A DNA stretch of 64,000 bases from Huiozyma naganishii CBS 8797 (taxonomy: Eukaryota; Ascomycota; Saccharomycetes; Saccharomycetales; Saccharomycetaceae). The notes beneath the pieces are model-generated. The model was not told the DNA's origin, did no database searches, and saw only the letters and a list, made by a program, of their open reading frames with translations. The stretch is taken from positions 558,001-622,000 of the forward strand of contig NC_035929.1 of assembly GCF_000348985.1 (NCBI RefSeq), read 5' to 3'. Made by a program: the position numbers and the translations under genes. Shown here one piece after another: positions 30,336 to 39,549 of this stretch (position 1 is the first letter of the stretch; the number at the start of each line of letters is the position of its first letter).

Positions 30336-31238
30336 ATGAGCAACCACCATAAGGACTTTGAGCTGTTCGACCTGCTCAACCTCGACGCCGATATGGATTT
30401 CGAGACGGCGTACGAGATGTTGGGCAATTTTGAAGGTAGTCCCATCCAGGTTACACACACAGTGAATACGGCTGCAACGAGCAGTGGGAATAGTGTAATA
30501 CACGGTAAGAATATTTACAATGCATTGCCCTCTTTCCCAGAATTTCAAGAGTGCACCCCGCCTGCTTTACTCTCGCCAAGAGATCAGGGCAATGCAATCA
30601 AGTCTCCGCCAATGCATCATGCGGCAATGGATACTGACCAATTTCTACACACCAATTTACAGCTGTATGGGGGGTCCGCACCCCAGCCGCTGTGTTTACA
30701 ACCGCATAAATCAATGTCGCCGCCGCAAATGGGGAACCCAAGCGACGAGCTTCTGAGTGCGTTTGAAGCAAATGCGATAGATCATTTTTTGGATGCGCTG
30801 ATAGCGACGGATCCCAAACCGGAGAATCACGGTACGAACGATACGAGCAGTAACTATGCTTCAACGCCTGCATACACTACAGTCGAGCCCGAGCAGTCAG
30901 CCACGATACGACCAATGGCGTCTGTTGACATTGATACAGAATATAGGGTACAACCACTCATATTACCGGACATTAAGTTGGAGACGATGTTGATCCCACC
31001 AAATATCAGAGACGACCCGAAACTGGTCAAGAAATGGAAACACGTTGAGACTGAGAAGATGAGGCGGAATCAAACGAAGAAGAAATTTGACGAGTTAACA
31101 GGAATGACCCGACGCCGGAACAATGCCCCGCAGAAACGTGTTTCCAAATTCAAGCTATTAAGTAACATAGTAACGGATATCAAGGGAATCGTACAGGCTA
31201 ACAGGAAGCTGGAGAAGATGCTGGCTGACGACGTATGA
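30336..31238 (+). CDS. INO2: bHLH activator of phospholipid genes INO2
   Basis: A 300-residue transcription factor that dimerises with Ino4 and activates phospholipid genes (INO1, CHO1, OPI3); Opi1 represses it. Conserved islands in order: an N-terminal activation domain (ELFDLLNLDADMDFETAYEML, residues ~9-29), a second short helix AIDHFLDALI (~146-155), and the C-terminal bHLH (~225-295) starting PPNIRDDPKLVKKWKHVETE with basic residues EKMRR. The Opi1-facing region overlaps the first activation domain. The sequence between these islands is unconserved and Pro/Ser/Asn-rich. Position between ECM18 and KIN1 matches YDR123C. Confidence 0.95.
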   Translation: MSNHHKDFELFDLLNLDADMDFETAYEMLGNFEGSPIQVTHTVNTAATSSGNSVIHGKNIYNALPSFPEFQECTPPALLSPRDQGNAIKSPPMHHAAMDTDQFLHTNLQLYGGSAPQPLCLQPHKSMSPPQMGNPSDELLSAFEANAIDHFLDALIATDPKPENHGTNDTSSNYASTPAYTTVEPEQSATIRPMASVDIDTEYRVQPLILPDIKLETMLIPPNIRDDPKLVKKWKHVETEKMRRNQTKKKFDELTGMTRRRNNAPQKRVSKFKLLSNIVTDIKGIVQANRKLEKMLADDV

Positions 31239-31552
31239 CAATTTAATGTGGACATTATGATAGATTTTGCATTTCCCAAAGTAGTGTGGGACAGTTTATT
31301 ACGCTTCGTTTGGAGGGGGGGACAGGGTTGGGACAATATTGCGGTAGCCAGGCGCTCCCAATACACATATCCCCGGGGCTTTGGCCCTTGCTAGCTGTTT
31401 AACAACTAGATAAGTAGTGTGGAGCGTAATTAGTATTAAAAGAAGCTACTCGAATATATAAATATTATGCAAACAAAGTGGGGAATATTGTAGAGTGACT
31501 GGAATCTGAGGTCGGTTGCACAGTACGAATTAGCAGAAGCTGTAACCTCTCG
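31239..31552. other. Convergent gap INO2 / KIN1
   Basis: About 314 bases between two 3' ends. It contains a G run at 31314-31321 and an A/T-rich stretch around 31440-31470. Nothing gene-like is seen. Confidence 0.6.
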
Positions 31553-34363
31553 TCACAGCTTCAGTTCTTCGAGAAATTTAGATGCAACCTCTTTGTAGAC
31601 CCATGTATTGCCACTGATTTTTTTGAAGTAGACGCCAGCGAGTCCTACAATCTTAACTTTGACGATATGTATCTCGAATTTGACGGACAGCTTGTCGAAG
31701 GTGTTTGCTGTGTTCCTTACCGTGTTGTTGGACACCATAGTCTGTGCTCCCATTGCACTCGTGTTGGGGGATAAACTTTCGTCACTTGCCTTGACGTACC
31801 GCCCGCGGCCGTCGTTCTCCCCCTCCTCCGTGTCCGAGTTCAATTCGTCAGACTCCGAGCTTGTCGACGAACACACAGATTTCGTAGCAGCACTCTGCCT
31901 GCTGCGGTTTGGGGTGAGCGCGTTGTTCTCGAGGTTCCCGAAATCTTTGTATATGGGTGGAGCCTCGTAGAGACAGACAAATCCACCCTTAACCTCATGG
32001 AACGTGATCCCCATCCTTTGTAGCAGAACGATGACTTTGTATCTGACGATGGGCAGCGGTTTCGACGACGTCGTCTGCACGGAAAAGAACCCCTTCAGGA
32101 ACAGCACTTTCGGGTAGTCGATAGAGGGCATGGTGCCCATCGGTGCACTTTTCGCGAGCTGGATGATCTGCGCGTCCGTCAACTGGTCGTCCAGCGGTTC
32201 CTCTTGTCCAGCTGTCGTTGCTGTTTCCGGGGACTCGAAGAACCCGTTACTATCGCACAGGTTCTCCGCAGACGGGGTTTCGTCGGATCGTATAAAATTC
32301 CACGATGGCCGTCTTTGTCCACCAACGGAAGTTGTCCTTGTCTTCCGGTGTACAGGATTTTTGACCCGTGCAGCGGTGTCATCCTCGTTGCATTCAGGCT
32401 TGTTGAGGACCGACTTCCTTCTCATTGGTGGTTCGGGCAACTCTGTGAACTTGATCGATTGTGCCGTTTCTGTTTTGACTCGCCTGTGGTCCTGGTAATC
32501 CTTTTTCTGTTGGTCCTGGGGAAGTTGACGCGGCGGACTCTTCAGGGAAAATCTTCTGAAGAGGTTCCCAATCTTCATGCGTTCATGGATCTCCTTGAGG
32601 GGTGAGGTTTCCGTCCTTGTGTTTGGTGCCGCATCCGACGGGTTGTAATGATTTTTCCTCGTTGGAGATAAATGCGCTGCCATCCCTGCTTTAGCGACCT
32701 TTGGAGGAAGCAGCCCCCTCGTGTGTTCTGTATCTGTTGTGACGTTGCTTGTTTCCCGATTCAATTCTAGCGATGCCCGCGCCGGTTCCGCGATAGCTGG
32801 TACAGACCTGGTGGCCAATTTGTCTTCATTGAACTGCAACGTCGGGGTATGGTGTCCGAACCTCTTCCGCTCCAAGAATTCGCGTGTCAGCCAGTACGTG
32901 GACACGAGAGGGTGGAATGCTGCTAGCGGGTCGTCAAAAGCCGGGTCAAGGGAACCGTCTTTGTATGATGCGTCCAAAGTGTCATGCTGCGTGGACAAGT
33001 GTATGTATTCCGGGGACGTTATCAGTTTGGCGAGCTGCTTCCTTGCCTCGTCCACGTCTGCGACAAACTCCAAGTTGAACATCTCGTTGAACACGGTGTT
33101 ATCGAGCTCTTCTGGGACCAAGCAGCGCCTCCAAGGTTGGAACGATTTGGCTGGTATGTTACCGTACCCTCTTACCATCCAGTGGTGCGTGACTATCTCT
33201 TTGAGTGTTGCCCTGCGTTTTGGGTTGACTGTGAGCATCTTTGTCAGTAAGGAGATGCACTCGATGGAGAGCGTTGCAGGATAGCTGACTTTCCCCCTCT
33301 TGATCTTCTCGTGAAGTGCGTTTGAATTCTCGTCATCGAAGGGCACTTTCCCGACCACGAGCACGTACAGTATGACTCCAAAGGACCAGATGTCGATCTC
33401 GGGTCCTATGTACGGTTTCGCGCGCAGGAGTTCAGGCGCCGCAAAGTACAGCGATCCGCAGTACGTGGTTAGTTTGGCCCTTGGGTCGAACAGATTTGAA
33501 AGTCCAAAATCTATGATCTTAATCTCCCCGGCGGCGGTAAGCATGATGTTTTCTATCTTGAGGTCTCTATGGACGACGTTGTTCGCGTGGAGGTACGCAA
33601 GCCCGCTCGCGATGGCTCTTGCAAAGGAGCGTGCCAGGGGTTCCCTCAGGGACCCATGCTGGATGATGTAGTCGAGCAATTGGCCCCCCGAGACGTATTC
33701 AAACATCATGTAGAAGTGGTTTGACATCGTGCACATCTGGTACAGTTGGCAGATATTTTGGTGCGAGAGCACTTGCCCGAGGGATGCCTCCCTGACGGTC
33801 CGCGTGTCCCTAGCAATCTCCTTCGCGAGCAACCGTTCTCGCTCCTTAATATCCGCTTTGCTCTGCGGTGCTGGTGCGGATTGCTGCCTGTACAAGAACG
33901 TCTTTGTCGCCCTGTTCACGATCTTCACTGCACAAACCGTGTCGTCGTACCTGTGTCTTGCCAGCTTGACTTTCCCCATGGACCCTGCCCCGACAGTGGT
34001 TTGGAAGTCCCAATCACCAAGCGACATCCTATAGAACTGGCGTGTAGCGTCATCACCCTCTCCCTCGCCGTCTACCTCGTTACGGTGCTTACTCTTACTC
34101 CTACTCCTGCTCCTGCTTTTGCTCTTGCCGCCCCTACCACTACTCCGGCCCCTGCGGTTCCTACCCCCGCCCTTCCTCCTACTTTTCCCAGTGTCACACT
34201 CGTAGCAGTAACTGTCCATCACCGTGTACGCCTCTGCATCGGCATTCTCGCTTGCACTGCCACCCCTACCCCTACTATCACTGTCGTTACCGTTTGTCCT
34301 CGTATCCACGGACTTGCTGCGCTCCCCCGCGGCACGGGACTCGACCTGCAACACATCCGCCAT
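31553..34363 (-). CDS. KIN1: KIN1/KIN2 (PAR-1/MARK) protein kinase
   Basis: A 936-residue Ser/Thr kinase of the PAR-1/MARK family that acts at the plasma membrane in exocytosis and in ER-stress mRNA handling. The kinase domain (~116-396) has the glycine loop VGAGSMGKV, CAVKIV lysine, HRDLKIEN catalytic loop, IDFGLSN and APELL. The extreme C-terminus is a KA1 domain (FEIHIVKVKIVGLAGVYFKKISGN). The N-terminal ~110 residues contain an unusual basic Arg/Ser-repeat tract (~79-94), followed by an acidic patch. The ATG at 34363 was chosen because the longer frame opens at TTG. KIN1 (YDR122W) rather than KIN2 is supported by neighbours INO2 and DPB4. Confidence 0.95.
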   Translation of the reverse strand: MADVLQVESRAAGERSKSVDTRTNGNDSDSRGRGGSASENADAEAYTVMDSYCYECDTGKSRRKGGGRNRRGRSSGRGGKSKSRSRSRSKSKHRNEVDGEGEGDDATRQFYRMSLGDWDFQTTVGAGSMGKVKLARHRYDDTVCAVKIVNRATKTFLYRQQSAPAPQSKADIKERERLLAKEIARDTRTVREASLGQVLSHQNICQLYQMCTMSNHFYMMFEYVSGGQLLDYIIQHGSLREPLARSFARAIASGLAYLHANNVVHRDLKIENIMLTAAGEIKIIDFGLSNLFDPRAKLTTYCGSLYFAAPELLRAKPYIGPEIDIWSFGVILYVLVVGKVPFDDENSNALHEKIKRGKVSYPATLSIECISLLTKMLTVNPKRRATLKEIVTHHWMVRGYGNIPAKSFQPWRRCLVPEELDNTVFNEMFNLEFVADVDEARKQLAKLITSPEYIHLSTQHDTLDASYKDGSLDPAFDDPLAAFHPLVSTYWLTREFLERKRFGHHTPTLQFNEDKLATRSVPAIAEPARASLELNRETSNVTTDTEHTRGLLPPKVAKAGMAAHLSPTRKNHYNPSDAAPNTRTETSPLKEIHERMKIGNLFRRFSLKSPPRQLPQDQQKKDYQDHRRVKTETAQSIKFTELPEPPMRRKSVLNKPECNEDDTAARVKNPVHRKTRTTSVGGQRRPSWNFIRSDETPSAENLCDSNGFFESPETATTAGQEEPLDDQLTDAQIIQLAKSAPMGTMPSIDYPKVLFLKGFFSVQTTSSKPLPIVRYKVIVLLQRMGITFHEVKGGFVCLYEAPPIYKDFGNLENNALTPNRSRQSAATKSVCSSTSSESDELNSDTEEGENDGRGRYVKASDESLSPNTSAMGAQTMVSNNTVRNTANTFDKLSVKFEIHIVKVKIVGLAGVYFKKISGNTWVYKEVASKFLEELKL

Positions 34364-34457
34364 CACCGCAGCAATCAGCAATTACCTGAACTCACCGCAC
34401 AGCGTCCCAACAGCGTACCGTAGGACACTTGACAGGTCGTGACAGCTTTTACATCTT

Positions 34458-35036
34458 TTACTTTAAACGCAATCTGTTTATATACGACACGGAGGGGTAG
34501 TGGCTGTGGCAGGGGGAGTCCTCTGCGGGGACCGCTGCAGTGTCTGCAAGGGTCCCTGCGTTGCCAGACGCAAGTGTAGATGGTGTCTCGGCTTCGGTGA
34601 TGCCCTCGGGGATGCTCTCTGCAATCACTGTACCTGCAGTGACGGGTCTTTCAGGTGCAGCAGACGCAGCCGCACTTTCTGTCCACTTTTGCATCCTCAG
34701 TTGTAGCAGTGGACGCAGCTGCGGGTGCCCCGCCCTTTCGAGCGCCTGCAGCACGTCGTCCACTGAACATGTCCGACGATCCTGCTCCGCGGCGGCCTCC
34801 CGGGCAAACATGAGCAAATGGTTCACAAACACTGTGGCGGACCGCTGCAACGCGAGTCCTGCGTCCCGCGCAACAACGAGTCTCGGACCACCTTCGGGCT
34901 CACACTGTTTGGCCAGTTGCAACACAGTGCTCCGCGGGAACAGCAGGTCCTCCACTTTCACGTTCTCCTGCTCCTTGATGTACGACGTCGTCGGGTAGTT
35001 TCCCTGTGAGTCCTTCCTCCATCCCTTCGGCGGCAT
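34458..35036 (-). CDS. DPB4: Histone-fold subunit DPB4 (Pol epsilon / ISW2-CHRAC)
   Basis: A 192-residue protein with a CBF-A/NFYB-type histone fold at residues ~28-125 ([43 protein letters not shown]) and an acidic, Ala/Thr-rich tail. Dpb4 pairs with Dpb3 in DNA polymerase epsilon and with Dls1 in the ISW2/yCHRAC remodeller. The N-terminus [16 protein letters not shown] is typical of the family. Length is close to S. cerevisiae Dpb4 (196 aa, YDR121W). It is upstream of KIN1 on the same strand and divergent from TRM1. Confidence 0.94.
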   Translation of the reverse strand: MPPKGWRKDSQGNYPTTSYIKEQENVKVEDLLFPRSTVLQLAKQCEPEGGPRLVVARDAGLALQRSATVFVNHLLMFAREAAAEQDRRTCSVDDVLQALERAGHPQLRPLLQLRMQKWTESAAASAAPERPVTAGTVIAESIPEGITEAETPSTLASGNAGTLADTAAVPAEDSPCHSHYPSVSYINRLRLK

Positions 35037-35140
35037 TCTACAGTGCAGTGACTAGCAGCAGCAGCAGCAGCAGAAGAAGAAGCAATTGAACCTACGTCTA
35101 CCCAAGACCCTCTCGACTGGCAACGTCCTTCGTCTCAAAC

Positions 35141-35169
35141 TGAAAAATTTTCCAAGTTTGCGATGAGCT
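35141..35169 (+). promoter_or_regulatory. RRPE and PAC elements upstream of TRM1
   Basis: TGAAAAATTTTCC at 35141-35153 is an RRPE, and GCGATGAGCT at 35160-35169 is an exact PAC element. They lie 55-85 bases from the TRM1 ATG at 35224, in the usual order and spacing of ribosome-biogenesis promoters. The PAC itself contains an ATG (35163) that opens a three-codon uORF if transcribed. Confidence 0.8.
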
Positions 35170-35223
35170 GCTGATGACTACTACGATGTACCACGACTGC
35201 AATTGTATCTGCCTGTTTGGTCC

Positions 35224-36861
35224 ATGCAACGCGGCAGTGCGATGTGGAAGAGTGTCCTGCAGAAACTGATTGGGAGAGGTGTGCCCGAGGCTGCGGCTTC
35301 TGGGTCCGCAACCCCCGAGTACCTCAACGTGGAGGACTTCAACGTCGTCGAGGAGGGGAAGGCGCAAATCCTGTTCCCCAAGCGCGAGACCGTGTTCTAC
35401 AATCCGGTGCAGCAGTTCAACAGAGACCTCAGCGTCACATGCATCAAGGCCTGGGATAACCTGTACGGGTTCCCGCAACACAGGCAGGGTCCCTCCAGGA
35501 AGAGACGCAAAACCGCCGATGGGTCTACGCGGGCCACTGGGGAGAGATACATGCGGATCCTCGAGGCTCTTTCCGCTACGGGGCTCAGGGCGATCCGGTA
35601 CGCAAACGAGCTCCCACATATACAGAAGGTGGTCGCTAACGACTTGCTCCCCGCCGCGGTAGAGTCCATTGCACGTAACGCACGGTACAACGGCACACAG
35701 CAATTGGTCCAAGCGAACGAGGATGATGCGAACGTGCTCATGCACAGGGAGACCGCCCAGGGACGTAAGTTCCACGTCGTCGATTTGGACCCCTACGGAA
35801 CCGTCACCCCCTTCGTCGACGCAGCGGTGCAATCCGTGGAGGATGGAGGGCTCATGCTCGTCACTTGCACGGATCTGTCCGTGCTTGCGGGCAATGGATA
35901 CCCTGAGAAGTGCTTTGCGCTGTACGGCGGTGTGAACATGGTCTCACACGAGGCAACGCACGAGTCCGCGCTGAGACTCGTCGTACAGTTGCTCGCGGCG
36001 ACTGCTGCCAAGTACAAGAAGAACGTCGAGCCACTGCTGTGTCTGAGCATCGACTTCTACGTGCGCGTGTTCGTCAGAGTCACAACAAGCCCGCTAGCAG
36101 TCAAGAACCTCCAATCGAACACCATGGTCACTTACCATTGCTCGCAGTGTGGATCTGTCCACAACCAATTTTTGGGGAGAATCTCGGAGCGTGAGGGCAA
36201 GAAGGGCAAAACCATAGTCAAGTACAGTGTTGCCCAGGGACCACCCGTGGACCGCAGGTGCCAGTTCTGCGGCGGAGCGTTCCACCTCGCGGGACCCATG
36301 TACGGTGGCCCACTGCACAACCGCGAGTTCATCGAGGAAGTACTGCGCATCAACTCCGAAGAACATACGGACAGCACGTACAAGACACGGAAGCGGATCG
36401 AGGGGATGGCCACGCTCGCACTAAACGAATTGCCTCAGGCGCCATTCTACTTCAGCCCGAACATGGTCTCCTCCGTGCTCAAGTTGCAAGTACCGCCGTT
36501 GAAGACGGTCGCCGCGGGGCTAGGGTCCCTCGGGTACAATTGCTCTCTGACGCATGCACAGCCGTCCTCTTTGAAAACGGACGCACCTTGGGAGGCCATC
36601 TGGTACACGCTGAGCAAGTGTGCCCCCGAGGGGAGAGACTTTACGAAACTGAACGAGAGAACGCCCGGGTACAAGATCCTGTCGCGGATCGACCAGTGGA
36701 TGGCCGCACGCCCAGAGGACTCATTCGACCCAGAACAGCTCTCCTTCGAACCGAACGAACAGAGCGGCAAGATCGAGAGTCTCCGCAAACTCAAGATAGT
36801 CAGGTACCAGGAGAACCCGACTAAGAACTGGGGACCCAAGGCGCGCCCGCAATCGTCATAG
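35224..36861 (+). CDS. TRM1: tRNA (guanine26-N2)-dimethyltransferase TRM1
   Basis: A 545-residue SAM-dependent methyltransferase that makes N2,N2-dimethylguanosine at position 26 of nuclear/cytosolic and mitochondrial tRNAs. Conserved blocks: VEDFNVVEEGKAQILFP and FYNPVQQFNRDLSVTCIKAW near the N-terminus, the SAM site EALSATGLRAIRYANE (~110-125), the DLDPYG catalytic motif (~190), and a zinc-binding pair CSQCG / CQFCG (~303-350). S. cerevisiae Trm1 (YDR120C) uses two in-frame starts to reach mitochondria and nucleus. Here two in-frame ATGs occur only six codons apart (35224 and 35242), the first giving a basic MQRGSA leader. The frame upstream of 35224 is open to a TTG at 35203. Confidence 0.97.
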   Translation: MQRGSAMWKSVLQKLIGRGVPEAAASGSATPEYLNVEDFNVVEEGKAQILFPKRETVFYNPVQQFNRDLSVTCIKAWDNLYGFPQHRQGPSRKRRKTADGSTRATGERYMRILEALSATGLRAIRYANELPHIQKVVANDLLPAAVESIARNARYNGTQQLVQANEDDANVLMHRETAQGRKFHVVDLDPYGTVTPFVDAAVQSVEDGGLMLVTCTDLSVLAGNGYPEKCFALYGGVNMVSHEATHESALRLVVQLLAATAAKYKKNVEPLLCLSIDFYVRVFVRVTTSPLAVKNLQSNTMVTYHCSQCGSVHNQFLGRISEREGKKGKTIVKYSVAQGPPVDRRCQFCGGAFHLAGPMYGGPLHNREFIEEVLRINSEEHTDSTYKTRKRIEGMATLALNELPQAPFYFSPNMVSSVLKLQVPPLKTVAAGLGSLGYNCSLTHAQPSSLKTDAPWEAIWYTLSKCAPEGRDFTKLNERTPGYKILSRIDQWMAARPEDSFDPEQLSFEPNEQSGKIESLRKLKIVRYQENPTKNWGPKARPQSS

Positions 36862-36938
36862 CGGCCCAAACAAGCATTATGTTGTTCTTAATACGTAGCT
36901 TATACCACGGATATATATATCTAAAGCTTATACAGCAA

Positions 36939-37154
36939 TCACACCCCGTGCGCCCACTGGTTGTACCACTTGAAGAAGAACGGCCACTCGAGCACGAGGA
37001 ACAGCCCGCTGCCCCACAAGGCCACCTGCGGGATCCTCCGCTTGATCTCCGTCCTGTAGAACCCGGGCCCCACACGGCCACCACTAGAGGCGTACCGCAA
37101 CCCGATGGGTTTGCTCATACGTTGCAGGGATTTTGAAACTTGACTACGAAACAT
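36939..37154 (-). CDS. COX26: Cytochrome c oxidase peripheral subunit COX26
   Basis: A 71-residue protein with a mitochondrial-type basic N-terminus (FRSQVSKSLQRM...RYASSGGR), a motif RRIPQ, and a single hydrophobic span (residues ~45-62, rich in Leu, Phe and Trp). The block YASSGGRVG and the span align with S. cerevisiae Cox26 (YDR119W-A, 66 aa), a small subunit of complex IV in respiratory supercomplexes. Position between TRM1 and VBA4 is the same as in S. cerevisiae. Its small size would let it escape automated annotation; the conserved position is strong support. Confidence 0.88.
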   Translation of the reverse strand: MFRSQVSKSLQRMSKPIGLRYASSGGRVGPGFYRTEIKRRIPQVALWGSGLFLVLEWPFFFKWYNQWAHGV

Positions 37155-37394
37155 TTACGACACTATAGAAGACACTCTCCTGTTGTTGAACAGGGATTCC
37201 CGGCTGCAACTAGCCGTCATAACAGGTCCCAAACGTCAGCGGGCCCGCGTTTTAAATATCGAGTCGCTTCCTCGAAGTTGCTAACGCCGTCCTCAGCGAG
37301 AGGGGGATCTCAATTCTGGGTTCTGATTGGCTGAATGGAAAAGTTACTCTTTCCCGCGTTCGAACCCCCGCTGTGGCAGGATTTTTGTTCTGTC

Positions 37395-39428
37395 CTAGAC
37401 GTTCTCGGCGCTGTTGCTGGTCATACAGAAGAGACTCGTCGTCAAGAGGGTGATCGCGGCTAGGAACAGCGTGGTGAAGTTGTGTCTGAAGCTTGCGTAA
37501 ATGGTCTCCTGTGCGAATTCTGGTGCAGAGTGCTGGATCCAGTGTGAGGACTCGAGAGCACGGTGTAGTATCTGCTGTAGTTGTTCTTGCGGGTGTTCTT
37601 CAGAGACGAGTTGCTCGAGGGCGGTCCACAAAGATTTACGTAACGCCACGTTGAAGAGGATACTTGCGCCAGTGATGGCAACACCGGCGGCAGTCACCTC
37701 CTTCCAGTAGTTGTTCCGCCACATCGACCGTTGTAAGTCCTTCCGCTGCTGTAGGATGTAATGTGTGGTGAAACACACGGTCCACACGAACGCAAGCAGG
37801 AACAGTGCTGCGTTGCCCACAATGTCTTTGTAGTAGCACACGAACAGCAAGAAAGTCAGCGCGTTCGAGATGATAGAGATGATCCACTTCTCAATGAAGG
37901 AGCCGTACCGCTTCGACAGGTCCGTCCCCACAACGAGACCGGATATGAACACGAAGATCGTCCAGTGGCCCACGTTATCGTACATCGCGTTTGCGTACAC
38001 AAGCACAGCGTTCAACATGATGCTGATCCCCATAATGTTCAGTAAACGGAACGCGACAGACCACACATAGTCCTCGTGGTCCCGCACATCGTGTACACTG
38101 TTCCGCCGCCGGTGAGACCCGCGGGGAACTGCGACAACAGTGGTCAGGAACATCAGGATGTAAACACAAGCGAATATCCCCTGGGCCCACTGCCAATTCA
38201 CGGGGATTAGACTACCGCATAGCAACCCCAACGCAAAACTTTGTAGGAATATGAAGTTCGGGAGGGGCAACCTCATCGACTCAATGGTGCTAGGAGCAGT
38301 GATCAAGTGGGAGCTGACCCCCAACCCGATGAAAAACCTGCCGAGCAGGATCACGCTGAAGTGGCGTCCGAGGGCAGTAATCAGAAACCCAACGATCGAC
38401 AGCAATTGCGACATCAGCATGTTAGACCTGATGCTCAGCGAGATGCGGCTCCGGAGGAAATGAGACGTCGCTATGGGGAACAGGTACAGCGCAGGGAAAA
38501 GGAAGTAGCTCAGGAATTTGTTGTAGTCGGAACTGATCAACGCACTGCGCGACCATATCATCATCAGATCCAAACCTGTGATAAAACTCATCCCACTGAA
38601 GATTGTCGACCCGATACTCTGTCTCAAGTTCGAACGCTCCACTGTGCGCACAGTGCTTGATTGCACGGGGGATAGCGGATGCGTCGGCGATTCGGGAAGA
38701 AACTCGTGGATTGACCCGTAATTGGCCCGTAGAGACGTGCGGTTGGATTCAGCGGAGAACGCGTACCCATCAAACTCATCCGAATTGGGTCTTTCGGGGG
38801 CCTCAGAGGCACTATCCAGAATCGGCGTACTCTCGCAGAGCGCGGGTGTCATCTGGAAATTCGACGTTATACGTTTCACGGGCAAATCAACGGTGTCAGC
38901 GCCCTTCTTATTCTTCTTGTGGCGTTGTTGGTTCGCTTCAGAGCTACTACCAACAGAACGTATTGTACCAGTTTCGTGCCTGAGACTAGGCACCGCGGCC
39001 AACTTCGCGGAATCCTGCGCGCTGGCAACATCGGTTGTCGCATCAGTACCACCTCGTTCTAGCACAAAGCGCGAGTGATCAACACTTTCATCCTTGTCCA
39101 TCGGCACACTGTCCTTCCGCAATAGACGGTCGCTTGTGTAATCTGAATTGGACACTCCTTCTGTCAAAGCATTCTCAGTCCCATCCTTCGAGCAACTCGT
39201 TTCCATGTCCCGACCAGATGTCTTGTCACCAGACCCAGTACTGCTTCCAGTAACAGTGACCTCCTGGGAAGCACATTGCTCAGGGTTCCCCACAGACAAT
39301 TTCCCATCCGATGAGGTACCTTCCATTGCTACTAATTCGTTCAAGGGAGAGGGCGACCGATCGACCACAATCTTCTTCTTCTCGACAAATTTCTTGACCT
39401 TGTGTCTCTGTCTATCTTTCTTGCCCAT
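37395..39428 (-). CDS. VBA4: Major-facilitator transporter VBA4
   Basis: A 677-residue MFS protein of the vacuolar basic amino acid/DHA2-like family. The first ~265 residues are hydrophilic and Ser/Thr-rich after a basic start MGKKDRQRHKVKK. Around twelve or more hydrophobic segments follow from residue ~280, with a conserved AP(S)TIESMRLP loop, and two segments near 550 and 650. Family members transport drugs or basic amino acids; S. cerevisiae Vba4 (YDR119W, 768 aa) is a vacuolar protein with no firm substrate. The longer frame opens at GTG, so the ATG at 39428 is used and agrees with the family N-terminus. Downstream of APC4 on the same strand, as in S. cerevisiae. Confidence 0.93.
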   Translation of the reverse strand: MGKKDRQRHKVKKFVEKKKIVVDRSPSPLNELVAMEGTSSDGKLSVGNPEQCASQEVTVTGSSTGSGDKTSGRDMETSCSKDGTENALTEGVSNSDYTSDRLLRKDSVPMDKDESVDHSRFVLERGGTDATTDVASAQDSAKLAAVPSLRHETGTIRSVGSSSEANQQRHKKNKKGADTVDLPVKRITSNFQMTPALCESTPILDSASEAPERPNSDEFDGYAFSAESNRTSLRANYGSIHEFLPESPTHPLSPVQSSTVRTVERSNLRQSIGSTIFSGMSFITGLDLMMIWSRSALISSDYNKFLSYFLFPALYLFPIATSHFLRSRISLSIRSNMLMSQLLSIVGFLITALGRHFSVILLGRFFIGLGVSSHLITAPSTIESMRLPLPNFIFLQSFALGLLCGSLIPVNWQWAQGIFACVYILMFLTTVVAVPRGSHRRRNSVHDVRDHEDYVWSVAFRLLNIMGISIMLNAVLVYANAMYDNVGHWTIFVFISGLVVGTDLSKRYGSFIEKWIISIISNALTFLLFVCYYKDIVGNAALFLLAFVWTVCFTTHYILQQRKDLQRSMWRNNYWKEVTAAGVAITGASILFNVALRKSLWTALEQLVSEEHPQEQLQQILHRALESSHWIQHSAPEFAQETIYASFRHNFTTLFLAAITLLTTSLFCMTSNSAENV

Positions 39429-39549
39429 GATCCGCCCCAAATCCAGGTAACCTGGATATCTGACGCACACCTCGTTCTTCAGCTCCAGAGTAAAAAGGTT
39501 CCTTCTCAGTGCAATTTTTCATGTATACGACAATTTTTTCTGCCTCTCT

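Noticed and set aside
37345..37380. B-box-like GTTCGAACCC near the VBA4 3' end
   Set aside because: Flanking bases do not pair into a T stem and there is no A box at the right distance.
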